The notes below the pieces were generated by a model. The model was not told the DNA's origin. It ran no database searches and saw only the letters and a list, made by a program, of their open reading frames with translations. A stretch of DNA of 64,000 nt, taken from the NCBI GenBank assembly GCA_009760855.2, contig WPIO01000008.1, positions 7,116,001-7,180,000 of the forward strand. Reading direction: 5' to 3'. Positions 42,101-61,660 of this stretch are shown here, piece after piece (position 1 is the first letter of the stretch; each line of letters begins with the position of its first letter). Origin of the DNA: Cristatella mucedo. Lineage: Eukaryota; Bryozoa; Phylactolaemata; Cristatellidae. A program made the translations under genes and the position numbers.

Positions 42101-43321
42101 TTATGCATGTCGGTATTTTGATTTAGTAACAGCATCCCGTTACAACCACGTAATCTAGTTGTATTGTTCCAAAGTGACCTTTCACTAGACGACCACATCA
42201 GCTCCACACTCTAGTCTGTCAACTTTCAGCTGGCAAGTCTGTCAACTATTAGCTAAGTAACTTTCCTCAAATTTGGGGTTGCTTTAGACATGGAAACTAC
42301 AACCAAAATGTTTTTCGTGCATTAGTAACATTCCCTCTCGACTTCTAGAACTCGCTGATTGCTGATCTACCGGCAAGTGCAATCAGGCGCTTACAGTTGG
42401 TGAAAAACTCTGCATATCGGCTTGCCTGTCATGAGCATCGAAGTTGCCACATCACACCGCTTTTCGCCGACCTGCACTGGTTCTCAATCAAGCAGCGCAT
42501 AGACTTCAAGTCTCTGTTACTCACTTTTAGGTTCCTTCATTCACTGACTCCAGCCTACCTATCAGAACTACCCCCCAACAAGGCTAGGCATAGTGCCACT
42601 CGCTTTTTTATAAAGTCGTTTAGCTACACGTCGTGCGAATCTCGAATCCTTCGGAGACCAAGCTTTTAGTTGATATGCTCCTAAAGCCTGGAGCTCACTC
42701 CCGACTAAAGTCGCGGCGATATGACGACGTTTTAAAAGATGTTAAAAACGCACCTATTTTTGACAGTGTGCATGTTACCACTAACCATTTCATCATGTTT
42801 ACTGTACAGCATACTTTAAGAGCAGAGAAAGAAATTAAGTTATCTTAGGAAGCTACAAAAGTGTATTATTGTTGTTATTATTAGTAGTAGTATTACCAAA
42901 AACTGCGAGTCTCGTACATAGGAATCATCCATCAAATTAAAACGCCATGACATTATGCGGCTCCGTTCCCTTAATGCGCTGGCAGCAAGAGACAGAAAGT
43001 GGGATAGTTACTGTACCTTCAGGAGAAATTATCGACACTCTTTAAAATGTCATAAATCTAATGTGCTGGCAATTAATCGACTTCGTCTTTAGGCTATAGA
43101 CACCCCCTCACTGAAAAGCGTCAAGGCCAATGGCAGTTCAGCGTCGATTTGAAGAGAACGCATAACTTAAGTAGCGGCGAAACATTCGTTGTCTCGTACC
43201 TGCGGTATCCTGCCGCTTCCAGCCGATGAGTCTGAGAGTGTCGGCTTTGATGTCAACATTATTACCGACGTCGAGCCGGCAAGCCAGACTAATTGAGTCG
43301 CCCACGGTAAAAAGGGGGGAC
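35914..43321 (-). CDS. Immunoglobulin-superfamily type I membrane protein, partial gene
   Basis: Minus-strand exons at 43200-43321, 40409-40517, 38683-38928 and 35914-36189 encode, in order, the first half of an Ig domain, its second half, a complete second Ig-like domain and a transmembrane segment with a basic cytoplasmic start. Ig hallmarks are present: VGDSISLACRLD with cysteine, LIGWKRQD with the core tryptophan, and SMAGEFVCETF with the F-strand cysteine. The second Ig exon is 1-1 in phase, as is typical of Ig domain exons, and the TM exon is also 1-1. The link between 40409 and 38928 is not phase-consistent, so an exon or the true donor is missing. I cannot name the receptor. Ligand binding or adhesion at the cell surface is the usual role of such proteins; nothing here is specific. 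Confidence 0.65.
36240..38080. other. Intron of the Ig gene, possible LTR remnant
   Basis: 37245-37510 has a TGTTGTAACC start, GC-rich body and GGAATTAAAGTC near the end, loosely LTR-like. No other features. Confidence 0.25.
38683..38928 (-). CDS. Complete Ig-like domain exon
   Basis: Acceptor ACTGTATTACAG and donor GTAAGA; 246 bases, phase 1 in and out. It encodes YRIYCEFGRNFLRTDYPY, then WLNATIKGATASMAGEFVCE, TFLQGLGVYQ and NPAVSLTE. The cysteine pair and the TASMAGEFVCE motif (compare the usual DAGEYxC) mark an Ig C2/I-type domain. There is one probable N-glycosylation site (NAT). Confidence 0.75.
39292..40350 (-). mobile_element. LINE-A 3' portion
   Basis: Starts with an ATA-rich tail and the GCACTTTGTATATGC stem, then the same C-terminal sequence blocks as the 20.4 kb copy, including GAGTTCCAGGCTTTG and CTCACGACAGACAAGCCT. 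Its 5' limit abuts the Ig half-exon near 40351. Confidence 0.72.
40409..40517 (-). CDS. Ig domain, C-terminal half exon (3' edge uncertain)
   Basis: Acceptor CGTGTAG with phase 1 entry fits the preceding exon. It encodes ISQHLELYGISHSFIRRSS and VLTLPVSGNDFCTADIW, the E and F strands with the second cysteine. A donor GTGCCC ends the exon at 40409, in phase 2. The open frame could also run further towards 40351, where a LINE-A copy abuts the exon. Confidence 0.5.
41794..42144 (+). mobile_element. Possible solo LTR
   Basis: Starts TG and ends CA, with a TATA-like GATATATAAG at about 41860, a downstream ATTAAAG, and an end TAACAGCATCCCGTTACA. No second copy, primer-binding site or target duplication is visible. 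Confidence 0.3.
42150..42900 (+). mobile_element. LINE-A C-terminal fragment
   Basis: Plus strand encodes HRSCHITPLFADLHWFSIKQ and RIDF, then LTPAYLSELPPNKARHSATR with a frameshift, and ends in an ATT array at about 42865-42895. Confidence 0.75.
43200..43321 (-). CDS. Ig domain, N-terminal half exon
   Basis: Acceptor ATACCAG, donor GTACGA; phase 2 in, 1 out. It encodes SPLFTVGDSISLACRLDVG and DTLRLIGWKRQDTA, with the B-strand cysteine and C-strand tryptophan of an Ig fold. Confidence 0.7.
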
Positions 43322-44399
43322 CTGGTATGGACTGACAATTCCGCTGTGAAACCTGTAGTTAAGATGCGTGTAGCTGCAGGCGCAGTCCTTTGTTGAAGGG
43401 TTCGCAGGAAGGAACGAGACGAGGCCGCGGCTTATGGAAGGTGGAAAGCAACCGTCCGCCATCGCCGCTGCCGCGTTCGCCCTCCCCCCCCCGCACACGC
43501 TACATACCGGTGGCGTTGGAAAGCAGAAGGCAGCCGACCGCATACGCAAGCAAGCAATCCAAAACAAGCATGGCCGCTATGCTTGTAGCAGACGCTTTCG
43601 AAAATGAAAACAGCTGTGGCTAGTTTTTTGTAAGGAAAACGAGAGCGTCGGTGAATGCGCAACGTCCGAGCAGAAAGAAATTGCCAAAAGGCTTACTGCA
43701 GGCGATAGCGATCGCGCCAGCTTTGATTTTCGCTATTCTTCTTGCACTAAACAGCCAGATGCACAGCCTTGTCACCATTGACCGGAAATGTTAAAGTTGC
43801 ATTTAATTGAATGTAAAACTAATGGGTAACCGTACTGTGTACACGTTTATCTACTGCATACATGAAAAAACATGATCGCAGCATGCAAGTATTTTCATTG
43901 AGTTCTACCGGAGAAAATGAGAGCTGGCACTGCACAGTTCGATAGTTGTGTGTACCATAAATCAATTGAAGGTAAAACGCGTCGCCCGATTACAAAGAAA
44001 TAACAGGACTGGTAGAAGGAGCAGGCTTAAGCAGGCAAGCGCACTTATCGCTCTGTCGCCACGCTATTCCCTTGGGGAGCTGTGCCTTCGTTGTCCTCTC
44101 GCTCTACCTGTGCTCGCTAGCAAGCTGGATAGCTTGAACTTTGCGGGATATCAATTGCAATGCAAAGAAACTTCGTGCGTTAAGTAGCGGCGCTCAACTG
44201 ACCAGGGAGTAAAGAGGAGCTCGCTGAGCAGCAGCAAGTCGCCTGACGATGTCGACGTTCAGCCGGATCGTTTCCGGTTGCTTTCGCAGGGACCGCAGCG
44301 AAGCCAAACGAGCGGTAGCTAATTAGTTTTTTTCGCCACATCCCCAATTGAAATCCCGGAAGCTCTCCCGGGTGACCGCCATTATTCCAGGCGGGCGGA

Positions 44400-44990
44400 G
44401 GGTATTAGGTGTGTTTTAGGTATTAGAAGCTGTATTCCGGTGTCTTGCAAAGAATTTAACTAGCTCCTTAGTTTCGTCTCGGCTTGATTAGTGTCATTCC
44501 CTTTTGGCTGGGCTGCCTAAGAAATCTATTAGGCCACTACAGCGAACTATGAATATGGCTGCAAGGCTAGTCTTCAAGTCCCAGCGGTTTGAGCACGTGT
44601 CTCCTTTGCTAAAAGAGCTAGGATGGATGCCGGTTGAGCAACGAATACAGAGCAAAGTTCTTACGCTGACCCACAAGGCCCACCACGGCTTGGCCCCTTC
44701 GTACCTAGCTGAACTGCTGCCGAATATGGCTCATCCTTTTCAGCGGTCCTGAGCTGCTACTTCTATGCTACTCACCACCTAAACTGTTCTCCTGACTCTG
44801 CTATGCTTCCCACTTTCTCTTTTTTGCTAGAGACGAAGTCTGTTGGCTACCGACTCAAACTACAGAATGCGTACCGAAATCCACTTAGACTGTGAGTTCG
44901 CTATACAAAATTCTCCTGCCTAGCACCCACATACTCTTTATGACTTTGTGAAGTTACAGACGGAGATACATGACATGACATAAGGCGTAA
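44400..44990 (+). mobile_element. LINE-B C-terminal fragment
   Basis: Plus strand: GLPKKSIRPLQRTMNMAARL, SPLLKELGWMPVEQRIQSKV and LTLTHKAHHGLAPSYLAELL. Ends with GACGGAGATACATGACATGA, a CATGA-type tail. Confidence 0.8.
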
Positions 44991-45299
44991 GAATCCGCAG
45001 ATAAAATACCGACCACAAATCACGCACAGGGAGCGGCTCTAGAGGCTGGTCGTAGATAGATTGCTGCTTCGGCTGCGCTCGTAGCCGCAGCAGCAATCTA
45101 GCGGCATTCAAGGCAAGAGTTTGAATACACTGCGCTCGGAGGCGATTCGACGGCTGAAGTCTAAGGCTAAGGCTAAGAAACTCTTCAATCACACGCCGTT
45201 GCTTAGCAGCTGTCAGTCGAGAGTAATTCTGAGATCACTAAGAAGCTTGAACTTACTTGCGCTAACGATGGCAGAAAGAATGAACCTCCTGTATTGAGG

Positions 45300-45528
45300 T
45301 TAATTTCGATCGTGCCAAAAGTTATAGGATGACCAAGGTATCACAGATGCAAGCCGCGGCTGAAGCTGCGTGTAATGAAATCGGGATACCCGATTTGTGA
45401 CTTTGAAAGTGAGAGTTTGTAGCTGTACACGAGATAATGACTCTGTCAGGGTACCTTTGCATTGTCTGAAGATGCGATAAATGAAGTGGTCGTTCTTCCT
45501 GTCTTGGTGGGGGGGCCACTGCGGATCC
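45300..45528 (-). CDS. Candidate minus-strand exon
   Basis: After the acceptor AACAGTTGCAG an open frame runs DPQWPPHQDRKNDHFIYR...LSRVQLQTLTFKVTNRVSRF to a stop at about 45300, with a possible donor GTACCC inside. LTFKVTN...RFHY is reminiscent of Ig E/F strands, but the expected cysteine is absent. Confidence 0.22.
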
Positions 45529-46377
45529 TGCAACTGTTATAACTTTCCAAGAGACTTCATGTGCAAACTGCTGAAATGATGGACCGCTGCTCTGGTACCG
45601 GTCAAGCCGTTTTGCAAAGCCGTGACCTTGCTGGCGATGATGTCGCTACAAGTTATACGATTGTTACCAACTTTTGTTATGTGCTCGATAGGTGATAGGA
45701 TCCGTGTTTCGGCGGAATGTGAATGGCGGTGAAAAGGCTACGTGTCGTATGACGATGCGCTTTGGATGACGGAGAGTACTGCTTTTCTTTCCAATGATTT
45801 CAATGTCACAATGCCATACAAACTAAGCAGGACTCTGCAGTTGAGGTTTCTATAGTGCACCGAATCTCAACTACTTCCACCGAGAATGCGTACGCAGTGA
45901 TCTCGCACATGAGGTACCCTGCAAACTCGTCTCAAGAAACCAGGAAACAGTGAGACAAGTTTCTTTGAGTGCGAAGAAAAGTTGAGAGAATTAATAGCCG
46001 AGGTTCAGGTTCCCGGTGGCTGGAAAAACGCTCATGCCTTGGCAACAAGAGAGATGACGCCTTTGTTGGGCAAGACTTCTAGAAGTAAGTTCCACGGACC
46101 AACAGTTTATAAGTTTTCATTCTGACTGAAATCGTAAGCTTGAATAGTTAGAGAAGGCTTGGTCGTTAAACTTTAGAGTATCTTGGAATCGCATATGTTG
46201 AATTTTCCTGCTAAGGCTCTTGTAGACAGGTATAATGAGTCACGGTGGCAGAAAAACTACTTGGCGATAGTAATCATGAGTAGGTGGCACTTAAGTGTAA
46301 TCAAATTACGGCAGATTCAGTCATGACCGACGTACAGTGGTGCATTCAGACTAGTGATGCTGCAACCGAAAGTTGGG

Positions 46378-46745
46378 GGGTTAGGGTACTTACCGCCCGA
46401 CCACCTCCTGCCTGTCCCAGCTACTCCGCTCGCTGCCATGTCGCCGTCGCAGGGCTCGAGCAAGACGAGCGGCAGTTTGATGCAACCTCTTTATAACAAT
46501 ATCCCGTGCGCCAACGATAGCAGATGAACTAAACAGTACTTCCGGGGGCCATGTGCTACAGGCGGAAGTGGGCAACAAGGGTGTAACCGGGTTCCAGGGG
46601 TCAGAGGCTAATTCCCGCCAAACCCCGCCATACTCCGGTCATGCTGTCGGTCGCCATGCCGCCGAGCTAGGGTAAGACGAGCGGCCGTCAGGTTAAACAT
46701 CTGTATAACGCATGTGCCAACAACAACAGGTGAACTAAACAGGTC
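46378..46745. repeat. Diverged direct duplication in GC-rich DNA
   Basis: Segments 46378-46545 and 46597-46745 share order and motifs (TACTCCGCTC/TACTCCGGTC, AAGACGAGCGGC, GTGAACTAAACAG/GATGAACTAAACAG) at a spacing of about 212 bases. No coding frame is convincing. Confidence 0.65.
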
Positions 46746-47709
46746 TACAGGGAGGGTCCTATACATAGTACACTACGGGGGCGCAAGACGACGCAGCAAG
46801 CGCGAACAAACGTGTTAGTTGGGGTCAGTCGGCTTCTGCAGTCCTGTCGTTGTACCGACTCCGAATCCAACAATACGAGCGTACGCCGTCCAAAACCCGG
46901 CTGGCTGAGTAACTGCTGGCTAGTCCGAGTTGACAACTACCACAGTCGTAAGCTTCCACCGAAAGACGCCAACACACGGGGGGGTCACGAACACGCTACA
47001 CGGGGAACGCGGTATAAACAAGTCAACAACGAGCGAGCTATCCAGCTCCGCTCGGGCCTTGGGTACTAGTTCCCTTGCGTGCGTGGCAGCATCGCCGGAG
47101 CACGCCTGCACGAATCCAGGTGCATAACTCGGCGAGACCGGGAGCCTCCAACACCACGACTTACTTGGCCAACTTCCCGTACCCAAGAGCCCCGGTGACC
47201 TCACGTCACCGCATACATCCGGCCGTGCCGTAGGTCCGACCCCGGCCTAGCCGGTGACCCTAACCCTCACAAGGCCGTCCGGTTCCAGCCAACCGAACCC
47301 AGCCTGGGTACAAGGGTACAGCGAATGGGAAATTGACGCCCTCGGACCGTAGCGATCTTGACTGCTCCGGCGGTTATTCCACAAAGACGATAGAATTACG
47401 AGACACGACGATGGACGTACGAGAGTGGCTGCGCAGCGGAGGCTTACTGGCGGGCCACATATCAACAGCTCGCCACAGGCTCCAGCTCAGGCAAGTGGGG
47501 CTGGAGGCTGCGAACAACATAATACATGCGAACGTGGAATATACAAGCCATAATAGCGAGCGTGCTTAACTCCCGCCACGCTAGGGCAGTGGGTCCTCGT
47601 GGCCATCCGTGGTTGCCGGCATGTCGAGGAACACATTCGAGATGTGGATTGAGCGAATCCGACCCTTTGCACCAGATCCCGCGTCTTGGCCGACGAACAT
47701 CCCCTAGCC

Positions 47710-47896
47710 CAGCGGTTCTCAACCCGTGGGTCGCGACCCCTTTGGGGGGTCGAACGACCCTTTCACAGGGGTCGCCTAAGACCACTGTAAAACACGCATT
47801 TCCACATTTTGAACACCATAATTGTATGATTAGGGTTCGCCGCAACATGAGGAACTGTATTTAAGGTCGCGGCATTAGGAAGACTGAGAACCACTG
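47710..47896. mobile_element. SPIN-type non-autonomous hAT transposon
   Basis: A 187-base element with hAT terminal inverted repeats (CAGCGGTTCTCAAC at the left, TGAGAACCACTG at the right) and an interior matching what I recall of SPIN: a GTGGGTCGCGACCCC block, the GGGGTCG and CACAGGGGTCGCC motifs, and CAACATGAGGAACTGTATT with CGCGGCATTAGGAAG near the right end. It is flanked by a perfect 8-base duplication CCCTAGCC (47702-47709 and 47897-47904). It encodes no transposase and would need one supplied from elsewhere. The A/T-rich middle is shorter than in vertebrate copies. Confidence 0.88.
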
Positions 47897-48129
47897 CCCT
47901 AGCCCGACGCCAGGATTAAGGGGCGCCGTTGTCCATCCGAGCTCAAGTCAAAGGTCAGGCTTGGCCTAGCCTGTGACCCCTAGGTGGCTGTATCGCATTA
48001 ATTACTACAGCCGGCATAGGCTACTGAATCTCGCTAAGGTACAATGCTAATTTTTAGACTTTCAGCTCATGTGTACAGAATCTGTCTAAATGCGTACGTA
48101 TGCGAATATACCTTTATACACACAAACAC

Positions 48130-48345
<216 letters not shown>

Positions 48346-48399
48346 CACACATTTGTGCGTGCATCGGTGGTCTTCCAATTTCTGATAAGTCCTCTTCGA

Positions 48400-51300
48400 C
48401 CGCACGCCTTTATTGTTTATTAATTCCTGTTGCCGCTATCTTTCGGTAAATGTAAGGACTCAGCTAGCTTCCATCAATACTAGAGTTCCATGTTATGTTT
48501 ATGTTGGTAGCTTCAGCTATGCTTATGCTCAGACGCTCGCGTGCTATTTCCAGTGAGGCATAGCTTTGAAAAGTTTGTTTCAAACATTACTCATTTTTTT
48601 ATATTATGGCCTCGAAGAAGTGAATTGACTTTCTAATTAATGACTTTATACATTTGCTGGGGCACTATTCGTGCGTAATTAATAATACGGACGTGTTTCT
48701 CGCTTGAAAAAACTACTAAATATCTTTACTTTTTGTTTTTCGTCAACTATCAATAAGTAGTGATTACCTGCACCTTACATATAACACTGGAGTGAATAAA
48801 ATTATCTCAATTCCTTCAGATCAAAGACAAACTATCGTGGAGGATTGTATGCTGGGTTTATAACTAATTGGCTTGTAAAACTTGCTGTTTCGTGTAGACG
48901 TTCACTTGCTATTAATACACAAGTGCTCACAATTTAGAAATAACTTCCGCGTCTTTGTTGTGGACTTTCATGAAGACGTTAATGCTGTGCTCGATGCTAT
49001 ACACAAATAGATAAGAAATTATAAGCAATTCTTATTATTAAGAAGCATTTGCGAGGATGAATTTGTAGTTGCAATTAAATATAGTGAATTCTATTAGAGC
49101 CAAATATATCTTTTAAATTTAACGATTAATTTAGGTTCAATTTGGTTTTAACTGACTCTATTCACTATCTATATAGGTTTTGGCAATCCATGGACATTTC
49201 TTTGCGTTTCTGAGCTAGATAAAAAAATAGAATGCAAAATATGCCGAATGCCGAACCAGCTTGAGAATATTCCATTGATAGAAATACTACAGTATGTTTT
49301 ACTATTGGCAACATTGGGTTTGGTTAACTTACCAGTGTGGCTTCAAAATGACTACTTACTGAATCTAGAGCCTCAAGCTTACCAAGAAGCTGTATTAACG
49401 GAATAGATTTCTTGTCGCCGTACTACACATTGGGGAAAAGTTAGCAATCCCAGTGCTCCATTTCCAAAATCATGCGATCTTTCAAGTTTTCTTCAAATAA
49501 ATTACTTCTGTTGTTACTGTCACGCTGCTTATGCTTATGCAAAACTGCTCTGCTTTGACACGAACCAATATCCTTTGAGCAAGGCAGCATGCAAAGCGGT
49601 TGCAGGCAAAGACGACGAACGCTTGTAGCTGCCTCGGCAAGAATCGGCTGCTTTTTTCAGACGACATGCGAATTTGTGGTAATGGCTGTAAATGGCTGAA
49701 AATATCGCGAAGTGGGAGGAATTTAGTTATCTTAGGATGGCACACTTGTATAAATATTTAATTGATATTTGCTATTGTCTTTTAGTAAAGTCGGCCAAGC
49801 TAGAGGAATTCCCGCTGGCTATAAGATTCGGACTGTCTATTTGACTCTGTGCCTTTGTTAGATGCTTGACGACAAGACAGCCAAGTTAAATGCCCAAAAG
49901 GGAGCTATCGGAAGTTAAGCAGCGTCAGTTGTGCTTTATTATCTGCACAAGTCAGGAATGACAATGGCGTTAATTAGTCTTATTTAATTGTATAATATAT
50001 CTATTTGTCAATGATCCTTGGCAAAAGAAAACTAAGACCTTCATCAACTTACTCTACAAGCTTGTCGGCTTTCCTTAGCTTTTCTAAGGAAAAGCGTCGT
50101 TCGCTGCATTTAGCTCGCAAAAATCAAAAGAATAATCCTCATTCCTGAGGATGACCTAGCTCTCTTTTTCACAGATTTTTGTGGCTGTAAATGTCGAAGA
50201 TTGTTTGCTCCACCATAAAATAACTTTATCGTCTTTAAGCCGTGTAGTTTAGTTATCGTCGTACACAGCAGCAGAACGTCTGCCGCCGAGCAACACCACC
50301 AGTTTATTCCTCCTCCACACGGAGCAGGGCGAAGCACGAGTCTCTTCGCCCGTCTCGCCCACCGGAGTCCCCGACTCTCCCGACTGGACTCCCCGACTCT
50401 CTCCGCCCCGCGGCTCCCCTGTCACAGCAAACGCTAGCATCACATCTCGACCGCATACTACATCGAGTGTCACAGCCTACTTGTACAACGATGAGGGGCA
50501 GCGCCATCACTTAAACGAAACCGCAAGCCAAACGAGTACCTCAACCAGGCAATCAGAATTTGCCCATGCAACGCAGTTGCCATCGCTAAGGAAGCTTAAA
50601 ATTTAATGAAGCCAGCTGATTGTAATAGTTGCAGTGATACTTTATTCGTCCTCGTGGTACTGCCAGCCTAGCTTTCCCTTTGCCTTTCAGTTGAGCCATT
50701 TGAATATTACAGCTTAAGTCGCGGGTCGAGTGTAAGATCTTCTTAAAGGCTCCCTGGTATGGTTACGGTCCAAGCAGACACTTTGAAGGCTGGTCGTCAG
50801 GAATGAGGTCAGAAGAAGCAGCCATAGTCGTAGTGCAAAAGCAGGTAGCTCTGTGCTGCACTGTCGCATGATCAAGGCTGTGCCTTTGTTTATCGCAGGG
50901 GCTTGTGGTGAAAAGCACTATAAACAGCTGAAGAATTCTAGTGTGTTTACTCACAGTGGTAAGGTCTGAAATTAAGCCAATTTCCATTGGAAAAGTGGCG
51001 GGTGCCCTATCGGAGAACCCCATAATGTACTTGGAGTGCTGCGACTTGCTTTGACGTTTACTGCCATCAAGGGCCAAAGATTCGGGAGTGAAAGATTCGT
51101 GGTGGCTTCATGAAGAGCCTGCGTTACGAGATTTCAAACTTGGATGCAACAACACATGTACAGTGTATTATAATATCTATCGGCATGGCAAAGAGCCGCT
51201 ATGAGTTCGAGAAACCTTCCAAGACCTAGCCAGTTGAAAGTTTTTGCGGCAGGCCATGGGCCAGTTATGTGATCCTCTTTTCGAAAGACAGCTTGCCTAA

Positions 51301-52600
51301 AGCTGCGTTCTTAGACTTCACTCGTCTTGCTTAGACATGGAATTAATTGCCACCGTGGCTTAGTGGCTGTGAGAGTCTTTCTGATCCCTGATCTCCGACT
51401 GGGAGGCGCATAAGCAATCAAAGAGGCCCTTAAACTAGCTATAGAAGACATGCCCCACAGGATCCTAATATTTGAACGCCCCGCCAAGGCCTATATTTGC
51501 CCGTTGGAAAAACCTTGGCTGTACTCTTGGAGGCAGCGATTGCGTGTCGTGAGTTTCAATGGGCATTCAGGACTGGTTTGCTTATTTCGGTGCATGGAGA
51601 TGCACGTCGGCGTAAGAAAATGTCCGTTCTGCCTGAACAAGGGTGACGTGGTTATGGCGTGAATTAGGTTTTTTATTGCAAGAAAACGGCACCTATTCCA
51701 AAATGGGACCACGCCGACACTGCAGAGTATAACTCGTGTCTTCTCTGTCTGTAAGTCCACTGAGCTACGACAACTAAGCATGTGCTATGGTGGAGAGTTT
51801 CTATAAAGTATTCAAAGCGGAATTTCTGTGCGTATTCGTTAGCCCACAGCCGTTCTTTAAAGCGAAAAATACAAATGGAAAAAGTGCAGCGAAATTAGTA
51901 AGTCAGCTAGTAAGCAGCTTGAGAGTGTCAGCAACGGACGGCTGGAAAGGAAACGCCAAAATTGGCCTTAACGTACCATAATGGGAAAGAGTTTCATAGT
52001 ATATAACTTGAAGGTAAAAGCGTCCATCGAAACTAGTCTTGACAGAGGGAAATAGACGGCTGATATATAGTCTGACAGAAAGTGAGGGCGCGACGAGGTC
52101 GTAGCAGTTAAGCTAGATGTGACGGGCCTAGCCTAGGCGGATTGGTTAGAGTGAAACCGCGGGCTATTATTCGCTCACATTCGACTGTGGACCATCGCAG
52201 CTTTTCAAATAAAAGGGGAAGCGCGGCATTATGACTCAGATTTTGACGCCTAAACGCGTTGATTTCTCGACTAGTGCTACCATATGTTTAAACAGAGTCA
52301 GGGGTTACGTAAAATTGCGAGAAATAATACTGTAATAATAATAATATAATAATATAATAATAATACTAATACATAGCTACTGCCTTTGAGGAGTTACTAT
52401 TTGGAGTGGCAGAACTAACACTAAAAAGGTACTTCGAGCAAGCCAAGACAAAAAAGTTTTATCTAACTGTGGAAGCTCCGGCTCACCATAGATATAAGCA
52501 GACTCACCGGAAATTGTAAACAGGAACACCATCACACCGGAAGTGAGACACCTAGCGGTGACCGTGGCTTGTAGCCAAGGACATCCGGCGAGTTTGTGAT
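48400..52600. other. SURF4 upstream / intron of the Ig gene; little recognised
   Basis: Apart from the candidate exon at 50955-51038, a possible tRNA-like piece at 51350-51415 and ATA runs at 52335-52375, no feature can be supported. A C-rich patch at 50330-50420 has no convincing frame. Confidence 0.35.
50955..51038 (-). CDS. Candidate minus-strand exon
   Basis: Acceptor AAGTCGCAG and strong donor GTGAGT bracket 28 in-frame codons (phase 0 both ends): HSKYIMGFSDRAPATFPMEI then GLISDLTT. It could be an Ig-strand segment of the gene to the left. No firm homology. Confidence 0.25.
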
Positions 52601-52631
52601 ACGTGGCCCCTGGACGGTGTACTCACCTACG

Positions 52632-60295
<7,664 letters not shown>

Positions 60296-61400
60296 ACACC
60301 CCTGGCTTAGCCATCGAGATCGCAGGTGATCTGCCGTGACCTCGCTCGACCTAGCTGAACATCAGAGCGTTTCGGCTGAGCATTTCTCTCGATGCCCAGT
60401 TCTACGGTCTCCGGTGGCCCGGCGAGGCGAAGTCGACTGGGCTGCAGCTAGGATGGTGCATACAGCTCGATATGCTGTGGTGTCACGTGTGATCAGGCTG
60501 AACGCTCATGCTCCACGACCACTGCTAGTCAGGCTTGGAACGGGCGCTCCAGCATGCACGTGCTGAAGCAAAACGTGCTTCCACCTTATGTTTTCTATTT
60601 GAATATAGCTCGTGAGTCTGTGATCGCTGTTTGCAGCACGCAGATGTGTGCCTAAGGTTGCCTTGCCCTACTTCACCCCCTCGATCTTTTTAACTATTTT
60701 AAATGTTCCTGATGCATTGTATCACCAGCCTTTAGTCTTCTTGCTTTGCTTAGCTGCCTTTGTGCTTACCTGTGATGCATCGGGTACAGTAACAGAAATG
60801 CATCCGATATCGTCTAACAACGAATGCCATCCTAATATGAGCACTAGGGTGCATCTATGTAAGAAAAGTTTGAAATTTCAAAAAACCAGTCCGTTCATTC
60901 TATCCCATATAACCAAAGTTAGCATGAAACATATTTTTTTAATCAGAAAAATCTCTGATAGTACTCACACATCAAAATCTTTGCCGTAGCAGCAGCTTTA
61001 CAACTGGCTGCTCTTTTAGAGGGGGAATCTTTCCTGTAGCACTCTTATCACTTGCAGATCCTACTGCTTATGGTGGTTTTGAGTAATTTAGGAACCAACC
61101 CCCGTGTTATAGCTACCCCAAGTTTAGTAGTGTTACTAAAGACCAGTAAGTAAGCCCATAACTCTTGCCAACTGGTATTCCCTGCTGCTCGAGACCATAA
61201 AGCGTGGTACAACGATAGGTAGAGCTCTAAGATATCGAAGAACGTCTTTGCATCGCCGATGTCGCAAGGTCTGCCGGCTGGATCGTAGTGGCCATAAGGT
61301 GCAAGGTAGTAAACAGTTGGTCCGAAACCTTTCTAGCTTTTAGGTTTGCTACCATGAAAGTTGCTCGTCAAGGGGACTGGCGTCATCTTTTATTTTAGCA
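60296..61400 (+). other. SURF4 3' UTR/downstream region, no gene recognised
   Basis: No canonical AATAAA signal was seen in the first few hundred bases. An open frame at 60648-60989 has no ATG start context or recognisable family and is taken as chance. Confidence 0.35.
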
Positions 61401-61522
61401 AATGTGTCGAATTAGTGGCAACATTTTGGTAAGGATATACTGGCAATTCTGAGAAGCTCACAGTCTCGTCAAGTAACCTATGCTGTCTGCATTCGATGCA
61501 ATGAGTGTACCCAGCATCTTCC

Positions 61523-61660
61523 CTACACGAATGCAGTAAAAGGAGAAATGTTCTGCCGATGGTGCCATGCAGCATAATTTTCTTCGACGTTGGTGACAAA
61601 TGTCACACACTGCAACGTTTTCAACTGAAAATAGTAGTCTGCAAAAAGAGCCGCATCTTC
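61523..61660 (-). other. Possible minus-strand exon
   Basis: Downstream of a pyrimidine-rich acceptor (GGCTCTTTTTGCAG) an open frame reads LKTLQCVTFVTNVEENYAAW then HHRQNISPFTAF before a GT at about 61526. It sits on the same strand as, and just downstream of, the signal-peptide exon. Family not recognised. Confidence 0.22.

Noticed and set aside
47462-47864. Open frames of 112-128 codons in the GC-rich region
   Set aside because: They run through the SPIN element and its target site, so cannot be a conserved gene; high GC lowers stop frequency.
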